Below, one piece after another: positions 10,758-21,434 of a stretch of 64,000 bases of DNA. Position numbers and translations under genes: made by a program. Location: the NCBI GenBank assembly GCA_047967505.1, contig CM106538.1. One strand, written 5' to 3'. How positions within the stretch are numbered: the stretch's first letter is position 1; every line of letters starts with the position of its first letter. The notes beneath the pieces are model-generated. The model ran no database searches. It saw nothing but the letters and a program-made list of their open reading frames with translations, and was not told where the DNA came from. This DNA comes from Dipteris shenzhenensis. Taxonomy: Eukaryota; Polypodiophyta; Polypodiopsida; Gleicheniales.

Positions 10758-11301
10758 TTAAGAGAAGAATCTAGAGAACTCTGTTATATCATCATATATC
10801 ATCTTGTGTGGGCTGTGACCCTCTGTGGTGACCTCATGTGTATAGAATGATGTATCCGGGGGGAAGTAGCATACTGCACTGAAAATTGAACGTGCTCCGG
10901 CTGGTCTCTTGGAATGAGGTGCACCTCATTCAACACATGGGTATTGGCCCACAATTGAGTCATTGAGAGGGGATGTTATAAAGTTCAATGACCCATCTGT
11001 GATCCCCCGTTTGAGGACCGGGTATAGTGAACCTGGGATAGGGTAGGATGGAGTCCTGGCGGTTTGGGCAAGCTAGAAGAATGCCCACTGGAGGCTGTAG
11101 CAGAGGCTGCAGATGGCAGAAGGTTGCAGCACTCTGTGCAAGTTGGACGAGGCTGCAGCAGGGGCCTCGCTGATCTGGTTGGCTGGCAGCAGAACCCTGG
11201 TGGCAGATCCAGTCAGCTGACTGGGCTAAAGGGTCTTCCAGTCGGCTGATTCACAGGCCAGATTGGCTGGTCTGTAGGCTCTTTCTGCTGGACTGGCTGC
11301 C

Positions 11302-11308
11302 TATAAAA
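11302..11308 (+). promoter_or_regulatory. TATA box in LTR-like GC-rich segment
   Basis: TATAAAA sits inside a 11.05-11.5 kb block rich in GGCTG/CAGC words. The downstream GGAGCCCTAAG and CCACTGAAG...GGCACTTAGGAGCAG resemble 25.6 kb (GGGGCTCCTCCCTAAG, CCACTGAAAA, GGCACTCAGCAG). This looks like the U3/R part of a decayed LTR family, not a host promoter. Confidence 0.4.
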
Positions 11309-11719
11309 GGAGCCCTAAGATGGTCCAGAAAATCCATCCCACTGAAGCCCTTCTACTGAAGGCACTTAGGAGCAGATTTCTGGTTCATAGTTCTCAGCTT
11401 TGTTCAGTCCTTTGCCCAGCAATCTCCTGAATGTTTGTGCCTCTATCCTAGAGCAGTTTCTTCAATTTAGTGCTTGATATATCCTGAAGCTTACTTCGTA
11501 CATGTGCTGCTCTATCTCCATTTGTTTACAGTTTGTGAATTCAAGATTCATTGTGCATTCATAAGTGTTTGAAAATAGTCTCCTATATCTATCTGCTTCA
11601 TGGAGGTTCAACTTTCTCGACCTCTATTTCAAACATCATCAAGATGGTTGGCATCCTCGTTGTCAAGACCAAGTTTTTCTCATAGCACTCTCATTCCTTA
11701 CCAACATAATCTTTCCTGT

Positions 11720-11917
11720 TCCTAAAACTGATTCAATGCATCATAGAGCACGCTGTTTTTTACGAGGCAAAGACAGGTCTTAATCTGTCAGGTGTGGAAA
11801 TTCAATCTAGTGACCTTCTCCATATTGACCACAGAACACATGAGCTCCATCTTGAACAAGTCCTTGTTTATTCACAAAACTTTGGAAATGCAATGGCCAA
11901 GCAGCTCTGATACCCAA
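11720..11917 (-). pseudogene. Ty1/copia primer site and gag N-terminus relic
   Basis: On the minus strand, GGTATCAGAGCTGC (11904-11917) resembles the Met-tRNA primer site, followed about 55 nt later by MELMCSVVNMEKVTRLNFHT, a TGA in place of Trp, then QIKTCLCLVKNSVLYDALN. This is the copia gag N-terminal pattern (LNFHTW...LYDAL). Nothing further of the element was found. Confidence 0.55.
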
Positions 11918-12157
11918 TTGATAGCAAAGACTAAGGCATGCAACCAAGCTTGATATGAAAGGGCAAGCCAAACGGAGCATAATTGTTGTATAAAAAAATA
12001 AAAGCTAATGTGACAATCTTATATTCACAAGAAATGGAAATGACCAGTGCATTGTGAGCAATGACAATCACATCAACTGAGAGCTAGCACAGGAAGCTGA
12101 TGCCCATAATGACTGTGCACAATTTAGAAGGATCTCCAGTCCCCTGATAAGGATTTT

Positions 12158-12482
12158 CTTGAGCTACTGCAGTTGATGATCAACTATTAAAGGAAGAAAG
12201 ACATAAACTCTACTAAACATAGCCAGCCGACTCTCATAATTAGCATAGAATAGAGGCTGAATAACAGTGAAACTCAATGTCATATTGAGTTAAAAGGGGG
12301 AGTCATATGCATATGCTTGAGCTACAGCAGTTGATGATCAACTAATAAGGGGAGAAAGACATGAAACTATACTAGCGGCAAATATAGCCAGCCGAATCTC
12401 ATAACTGGCGCGGAATAGAGGCTGAATACACAGTGAAACTCAATGTCATATTGAGTCAAAAGGGGACTCATATGCATATGAT
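12158..12482. repeat. 158-bp tandem duplication in cyclase intron 6
   Basis: Units at 12158-12315 and 12316-12482 share GCAGTTGATGATCAACTA, GAATAGAGGCTGAATA and GAAACTCAATGTCATATTGA. Both end in the perfect palindrome CATATGCATATG. The copies differ by small indels and substitutions. Confidence 0.85.
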
Positions 12483-12864
12483 TGGTATTTACCTTTACAC
12501 TGGGCAGTTTGCATTTTAAATGCCACTTATGCTCCTATTAAAGGTCAGCCACCTGATGCAGCCCAACCTCTCACAATACCTGTATCAAAGGAAGGCTGCA
12601 TGCCTTTCACATAACCAGTGAAGTCATCCTCACAAGATCACTTGATTGATTGCAAATTGTATAACATAAATTTAGAGATGTAAATCTCCAAAACAGATAA
12701 AGCTGTGTTACAGGGTTCCAAACAAAACATATTATGCAAACCATTATGAATCTGAAATCAAATCAGGAATAACGCCACTCAATGTTCCTGGTAGTACTGA
12801 TCAGGATTTAACAGTATAACCAACCAAAACAATAAGAGAATTAAGATAGATCAAAAGGAAATAC

Positions 12865-13031
12865 TTTTGCACACTCATTTCTGGCCTTGTTCCAGTCTAT
12901 GCCTTGATATGGTATGTTGAACAACTCTCTTCTCAATGACTGAACAACTTCCGTTATTTTCCCTGTAAAGCGTTTCCCATATATGTAACACATTGGTAGA
13001 TACACCATCCTGCAGTGACACCACATTCGCC
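12865..13031 (-). CDS. Cyclase exon 6 (55 codons, phase-1 start)
   Basis: Starts after TTTTACTGCAG with the two bases completing Gly, then [18 protein letters not shown] and [12 protein letters not shown]. It ends in phase 0 at the donor GTATTT. The next family segment (EDLYYPHP type) was not found on the minus strand down to position 1, so intron 6 exceeds 12.8 kb or the gene is broken. Confidence 0.92.
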
Positions 13032-16000
13032 CTGCAGTAAAACCTTTGAGTCAGCCTCCTCCAAACCAAAATAAAGCAGAATCATGTCAACAACTCCTTA
13101 ACAATTGTGATAGCATTCTGGCAATGATTACAAATTTGAACCTGGGTGTATTGGAAGAATGTATGGCAGCAACCATATTTCTGGGGGTAGCGGATTATTC
13201 CCTTCCCATTCAAAAGCACCTAGAACCTGCAACTCCCAATGGATAACTCATTTAGAATACTTCTGAAGTCTTCATAGTGGGTAAAACAAAGATTGGGTTT
13301 ATAATGTAGGGAAGAACACTGTTCCGCACTGATAGCCAAAATTTCCCCCATGAGGGAATTGTCGTTGCACCCCCATGCTTCAAAATCCAGGACTTTCCCT
13401 TTTCCATGGCTCCATCCTCCCCACCATCAGCATCCATTCCTAGAAGCCTCAAAGTCACATAATTTAGAACTGAGCCAAACATGGTACTGTGCCCCTCTAT
13501 ATGTAAGCCCCAACCGCCATCCTCATTCTGCATAGACAAAGGATGCACAATGTGCAAGAGACAGAAAATAACCTATCATAAGCATTAAAGGAACATGTGA
13601 ACTAATTCAAACCTAGAAGTTAAGTTAGTCACCATCTTTAAAAGATACCACACCAAAGCAAACAAAGTGTTAATTGATCCTTTCATTAGTGTTTCATTAG
13701 TGTTTCAAAGCTCCATTGCTGCCTTCTAGGACCACTTTCTAGAAGCCTCTAAGTCACATAACTTAGAATTAAGCCAAACATGGTATTGTGCCCCTCTATA
13801 TGCAAGCCCCAACCGTCATTCTTATTCTCCATAGACAAAGGATGCACAATGTACAACACAGATAAAATACCCTATCATAAGCATTAAAGGAACATGTGAA
13901 CAAACTCAAACCTAGAATTTTAAGTTTGTCAATATCTTCAAAACAATATTGTACCAAGCAGAGAAAGTGTTAATTGATCCTTTCATTAGGGTTTCATTTG
14001 GCCACCTAGAAAGCTCCATTTCTGCCCTCTCGGAGCTAATTTCTAATCTGCTTTTCATCACCATCTGTATTGGAATATCTTACACAACTTCCAATTCGCT
14101 AAATTTCTTCATTCAAAATTTTAACTTTTTATTTCTGTATTTTTCATTGGCAATTCAATAACAGCTACTTTTAACATTTTCAAGATGGTTGTGCCAACCT
14201 TGCACTTTTGCCTGATTATTAGTAATTCCTCATACAGTATTTTCACAAGAGGTTTTCTTGGTCTTCTTGTTATATTTGGAAGATGTACACAATATCCAAC
14301 CGGAGGACTTGTACATTTACATGGCATACCTTGGGGAAGAGCTGTTAAACACAATATCCAACCGGAGGAGGACTTGTACACTTACATGGCATACCTTGGG
14401 GAACAGCTGTTAATCCCCATTTGAAACCCATTTTTGTCCATGAAAGGCTAGACTAAGGTCTCTTGGACCCATATGCAACCTTCTATAGCACTACCCATAA
14501 CCCCTGGGTGCATAATACATATGCATGCAGTCTTTATTATGTATAATTTGACCCATACAATACATGCTCGCCATGCGCTCTAGTCTGTGAGATTCTTGCT
14601 TGAGTGCCATGCGGCAATCAGGTCTTAATAATTATTAATCCATATCCCAACAATTCCTGAAGTTGTCTTTGAATCTCTTCCTGCTACCCTTGGTCAAATT
14701 AGGAGAAAAACTTGGTATGAGATCAATCTTACGATCTTTGGTTGTAATGGGTGGAAGAGAATCGATTACTCCTAAAGGAAGCAATTTCCATGCTGTTTTA
14801 GAGAGTCTCTCCTTTCCTAATAAGGTTATGCATATTCCCCTCACTTGTCCTATGTGTAAACCATCAAAGTTTGGGAAGAATTCCAGACTACCTTAGAAAC
14901 ATGAATGTGACTTACCAAAGACATCATGTTACTAAGTAATCCACTTTGATGACGATGTATTTGCCCTGATGATGAAGGAAAACCATGTGCACCATGTAAT
15001 CTCGACTCGGAGGGGTTTGGCAATGTGTTCACCCCAACAATAGGTCCAACCATGAAATCGATGTGCTCCACATAATCCTAAAAATGGACCTATATGTTGC
15101 CAACTGTAGAGAAGGGGGAAGAGGCAGATTTGGAGATGGGGAGAGAATAGCAAAAGAAAGGGAGGAGAAGAGAGGAGAAGGGGAAGGAGAGAGGAAGAGA
15201 AGTAGAAGTAGAAGTAGAATTTATTATCGTCCTCGGTGGGCCAAAAATGACCCATGGGACCTAATCCTTAGTACAAAAAATCTCCTCCGATGTGGAGGGG
15301 TCAAGAGTTTTCAAGTTCTTGATGGTACAAAAAAAGACGAGTGACAAAAGACCCCAACCCTGCCGGAGAGGTAGTGGAGAGAACTCATGAGAGCTGTGTG
15401 GTGTCTACCAGTATCTGCTGGTAATCATCCCTGATATGTGCATATCTGGGGCACTGTAGAGCTACATGTGCCTCTGTCTCGACTGTCTGTGAATCACAAA
15501 ATCTGCAAACTCTGGCATGTCGTGGCAAATTCAGCCAAGCTCCTTTCTCTATGGCCAAGGTATGTGACCGTGTGCAAAATCTGGGAATATTCCTGCAATA
15601 GAGAAGAGGGATGGGAGTGCTGATGTATGGCTGAGCAGAGGCATCTGATTTCATGAATGATGGCCAGCATAGAGGATCTATTTAATCTTGGTAGTATTCT
15701 AACTTGGTCTTCCTTTCTACTGTCAGCCATTGAGCCTGTAGGGTGCATAGTAAGGACCACTGGAATTCCTGTAGTTTGACCTTTTTAGGTGGCATAGTTA
15801 AGTATGGTTCCACTTTCCATCTGCTGAACTATTTCCTTATGTCTGTCCCCCATCCTGTACATATGATCTTGCTTTTATGGTTCTTTTGAAGTTTCATACT
15901 TGCTGTCCATGCTCTGTGTGGTAATCTGTCTGTTGGCATTTGTTGCATGTCCACTAGATATTGCATCACTCTGATCAATGCATGAAACCCAATTGGCCTG

Positions 16001-19000
16001 TTGTCTGTTTCCAAAGGAAGCACAGAGTATGGGGTAGTAGTCTTGACTCCTAGATGTCGCCGTAGGAATGCTTTCTGCATTTTTTCAATCTCATTCCATG
16101 TAGATGGAGAGATGCTGCCTCCCCATACTTCTACTCCGTAGAGCACTGTTTGGACCACATATGCATCAAACAACATATTCCGGATCTTCCAGTTCCGGGT
16201 GTCAGTGTGCCTGCAATCATTTTCAAAATTGATAGTATTTTCCCCAACCTGTGTCCAACCTTCTTTGTGCACATTGCCACCATCTATGGTCGACTGGTAT
16301 GTCGATGCCTAAATATTTAAAGGTGTTGACATATTCAATGGGCTGCCCCACAAAGCTGATAACAGGAAGGTGTTCAAGTTGAGTGGTGCATACTGCCATC
16401 ATTTTGAGGGGATAGAGAGATAGAGAGAGGGAGGAGAGAGAGAGAGTGTGAGCATAGGCAGCAGGAAGGAGATAGGATTAGATGTCACATCAAAAAGGTA
16501 CCATACAAATCATAAGGGGCTGACTTATATAGTCCCCCTTCTTAATCCTATCTTACCACCAATTTCTCTTCTTTTTCCCCACCTATTTCCCACCGAATTC
16601 CTCACCTTCATTACAGCCATCCCTCCCCAAGGAATTTTGCCCTCAAAATTCTATATGCGGGCTGTTAAATAGGTGCATCAAATAGCAAATAATAATCAGC
16701 CCGGTAGGAGATAGGAGTTGTCCTAGACAATGCTCTCTAGCTGCCATGAGTTCTCATCCTCACGAAGTCCCTGGCACTTCATAAGATACTCGGTGTAGAC
16801 TTTGTTTCGGAGTACATGATCCTTGAAACCCATGATGCGCTCCAGAACATAGACTATGTGGCCCTCCTCATCCATAGGTGGTAGCTCAAGAAGGACTTGG
16901 ACATGCTGTTCGACATGTGGCTTCAGCAAGGACACATGGAAAACATTACGAATCCTAGAGGTCCTGGGTAGCTCCAACTCATACGCCACCTCGCCAACTT
17001 TGCAGATGATCCTGTAGGGACCGTAATACCTGTGAGCAAGCTTCGTGTTGGTGTTACCTTTCAGCGAGGCATAACGGTTCTTATGGAGGCGTAAGTGCAC
17101 ATAATCCCCTTCTTCAAAAGATAGATACCTCCTCTGTTCATCCGTATACTTCTACTGCTTGGCTTGGGCATCCTGCATATTCTTTTTAGCGAATTGCAAA
17201 AGGGCATCCATACTCTCCAAGTCATTTCTCGCTTGCTGATTTTTCACAGCCATGTCTACAACTAAAGATGGCATACTCACTGTGCATCCATACATAGCCT
17301 CGAACGGGCTCATGCCAATAGGGATGTGCTTGGTACTGTTGTAACAAAATTCAATAAGTGCCAACCAGTTATCCCAAGACTTCTGTGTGTCTAGACAGAA
17401 ATGCCTCAAATACTCCTCCAGCCATTTGTTCACCCTTTCTGACTGTCCATCCGTCTCAGGGTGGGTAAGCACTGCTAGGTGTAAGAGAAGTACCCACTGC
17501 TGTAAATAACTCTTGCCAAAAGTGACCCATAAATTCTACATCTCTGTCGCTGACAATCTCCCGAGGGAAGCCATGATCCTTAAAAACATGCTCGATGAAC
17601 TGCCAAGCAACCTCTGATGCTGAATAACGGGTCTTAGTGGGTATGAAATGGGCCTGCTTTGTCATTCTATCAAACACCACAAAAAAACTATCCCATCCCC
17701 GCTCTGTGGAAGGCAACCCTGTGATGAAATCCATAGCAATGTGAGTCCATTTGCCTTCTGGAATAGGTAATGGCTGCAAGAGACCCGAGGGTAACCGGCT
17801 GTCCACTTTATTCTGCTGGCAGGGCAAACATTCACTGACAAATTAACTACGTCCCGCCACAAGCCATCCCAAATAAAGCTCTTTTTGACGTTTTCATATG
17901 TCTTAGTAATACCCACATGTCTTGCCAAAGGAGATAGTGCATTTCCTGTAAGACCAGCAGTCGGTACTTTGAACCTAGCACCAAATAAATTCTATCCTTG
18001 CACCACAACAGCCCATTATGCAGCTTAAATTCAGCATGCCCCTGGCTCAATGGCCTCTGTAACTCCACAAATATGGAAGCTGCCTTGGAATCATGCATGT
18101 CAATCTTAGTGAACTGCGCACCCTTGAGTTCATCCAACAGGTCATCTATCCTGGGGATTGGAAACCTATTCTTGATGGTGACCTTATTCAAGTCTCTATA
18201 GTCAATGCACATACAGTAATAACCGTCCTTCACCAAGAGCACATGGGATGCAAAAGGAGAAGTGCTATGAGTGATGAAACTCTTCTTAAGTGAGTCCCTC
18301 ACTTGAGTTGCCACTTCCTCCCGTTCTACCTTAGAGAATCGGTATGGGGCCTTATTGATTGGCTTACTGCCAGGTTCCAGGACTATGGCATGATCTACAT
18401 CTCTTCTTGGAGGCAATTGTGATGGCAAATCAGCAAACACATCTACAAACTCTGAGAGCAATCTCTGCATATCACAATCATCAACACGGGGAGTACCACC
18501 CTCCTTAGTTACTGACACATTTAATGCATATATGACGCTGCCCATCTTGAGCTCTCTGGCCAACTGCCTTGCTGAAATGACCTGCAATTTAGGAGCTGCA
18601 ATACCATGCAATGTAACTGATCCATCCCTGTGGACAAAGCTGAGTGTTAAGGCATTGAAATCCATGCTGATTTTGCCCAGTGATTGCAACCAATCACAGC
18701 CCATGACAAGTGCCAAGAGATCACCTGCAAATGTATAGTCATCAGAGAACTTAATCCTTGCATCTTGGCAACAAGATCTACTGATCATATGCTGTCCATT
18801 GGCCACTTCTACTCTCAGCCCATGGTCTATCTCAGTAGCAATCAGTCCCACCCTCTATAAGGTCTTGTAGTTAACAAAATTGTGGGTGCTACCGCCGTCC
18901 ACCAAACACATACACAATCCTGCCATTAATCATCCCTGTTAATTTAATAGTATCAACACTTTTGGCACCCATCAGGGCATGCATGGAAATAGTATAAAGT

Positions 19001-21403
19001 GTTGGCTGGGCATCCCAATAAACCTCTTCCTCGTTCACAAGAGCATTACCACCGGCATCTTCACGTGCATAAAAAAGCATCGCATCGTGATGCTCCACAA
19101 AAAAGAGTGTGGGCCTACGGCCTCTCATGCCACTAGTGGGCAGAATCTCATACGAATGCAATGCATGAGTGTCATGCACAATAGCACCATCAGGATCAAA
19201 AGGAAAGTCGGTGCCCTTCGTGGCTCCAGTGTCGGGAGCCTCATCTGCATCATGTGTATTTTCCTTCTCATCCTGAGACGTATCCAAAGAACCTGGGGCA
19301 TCAAACAATTCCTCGTCATCTAAGAGGTCAATGATCATGCTAAGCTTGGCAGTACCACTGTTGCGCATCTTGCACACATTCCTGTGCTCAGGAGTCCATT
19401 TCTTGCCACATTTGAAACATTAGTTGGCCTTCTTTCTGCTGTCCATTATTGCCCGTGTATGCAGTTTTATCTCAGTCTGCTCATTTCCAGCAGTAGGCTT
19501 GGCATCAGGATACCTGTAAGGCCTGGCATACGGCATCTTACTACCCGAGACAGTAGGAAAGAGAGGAAATGGTGCTGCTGCAGATTTCTTGTCAGTCCAC
19601 TCAGCAAACTTAGGCTTCGACTCATTGTCATACCCCGTAGCATGCGAGCTGTCCATGGCATTTCTGTGCTTGCCAACGTATTTAGGCTCGAATACTTATG
19701 CAAGCTGAGCTGCCCTCTCAATTGTTTGAGGGTTATGTGCCTTCACATCTGCAGTGAGAGAAGAACTTAACCCATAAATGAAACGCAGCAGCTTTCCCTT
19801 TTCAGATACCTCCTGCACAATTAGGGAAAGCCTCCAAAAACGCTGCAAGTACTCTTGGACCGTACCGGTCTGTGACAAGGCATGAAATTCAGCCAAGTAT
19901 TGATCCAATACAAGTGGTGATACAAATGTAGTGACCATCAATTCTTTGAAACCCTCCAAGTGGTTGGTCTTTGAGGAGAATCCCTCATATATCGCCACCA
20001 TGTGTGGACATAGTCTTGCATATGCATACCTGCAAAAATAATGCGCTCCTCCTCAGACTTGGGGTAGAAGCGGAAATAGTCTTCCTGCTTCGTGAGCCAC
20101 TCCTCCAACTCATTGGGAGTGCAAGTGTCCCCTTTAAACTTTTGCACTGTGAGTTTGTCCTTGATATCCTTGGCTGCATAATTCTTGTGTGTGTAACCTC
20201 CAAAAGTGCGAGCATCGTCGCGCTTGAGGTTCACATAATCAGAGAAGGGCATATCAAGTTTGATGGCCTCAGGTAGGACCCTGTATGAACACAAAGAATC
20301 TGCCAACATGTCATCAAAAGTGGCTTGCTGCCCACCACCAACCGCCTGTTGCGTAGAAGCTTCTACCATCTGATGCACTGGCTGCGTCTGGCTATATGTG
20401 CTCGTTGGCGGAGCGATAGGTGCATGAACCCCGAGCTGGGTCTCTCTACCAAATGCATCTCTCCGAAATGATGGCATACCAAAGGGCTGAGAAGAAAACT
20501 GACCTCTCTCCCAGTGTGGGCTGTCATATAAACCCAAGCCAGCTCCAAGCATACTCACTGGTGCGGTGAAAGGAGCACTAGCCGGATGCACACCAACGGG
20601 TCGGCCCAAAAGAGATGGCTCAGCCTGCATAGATGCAGAAAGCTGAGAGCCAAAAGATGACCTGACATCTTGCAAGAAGGTGCTATGTGGCACAGAAAAT
20701 GCATCATCTATGTCCAGATAATCCCCAAGCTGGGGTACATGCAATGGTTGAGAAGACTGAAGCTCATAGGCACGATGGGCATCTGCCATAAAACCCCTGC
20801 GTGGAGCAGACAAAACATCCTAACTGTCTAAATGGTCCCCTTGCTGGGGTGCGGACTGCTTGCCTTTATCCTGCTTAGCAATGGCAGATGTGATATGCTG
20901 ACCAATCTGATGTCCCATCTGGACAAGAGCCGTATACTGCATAGCCATGGTTGTGGTAAGTTGCTGGCTGAACTCCTGTCCTATCTGGCGGAAAGCACCC
21001 TGGAGCATAGAGGAAAGGGCATCCGAAAACTGCGTCTGCGCTGCTTGCGCTTCCCAAGATGCAGGAGAGAGGCTGAGTGGAAGGAACCTATGCACCACTA
21101 GTGGATGCAGCCACTGTGGCAGGCACTTGCTCATATTGAGCAGCCTCATCAGTGTCATGCAATATATCACGAGGGGCACGTTTCGGTGGCATGGTGACTG
21201 GCCCTAGAGAGAGGAGCTCGAATGTAGGCAAGCAGAAAATGGATAGCAAAACCCTAGCACCTGAGATAATGCATGGACACACGAAAATGTCGATGGAGAA
21301 GCTCAGAAGAAAGGTCATCGAAGAAGCTTCGAAACGGAGCCAAAATGGTTGCAAACGGGCTGTGAAAGTCCCCTAAAAAGAGGCTGAAAAGTAACCCTTT
21401 TTT

Positions 21404-21434
<31 letters not shown>

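Noticed and set aside
13252-13330. Extension of the exon 4 open frame past WLS into RNSVLPYI
   Set aside because: Family sequence stops at WLS and resumes with VLGAFEW in exon 5 after a GT-AG intron.
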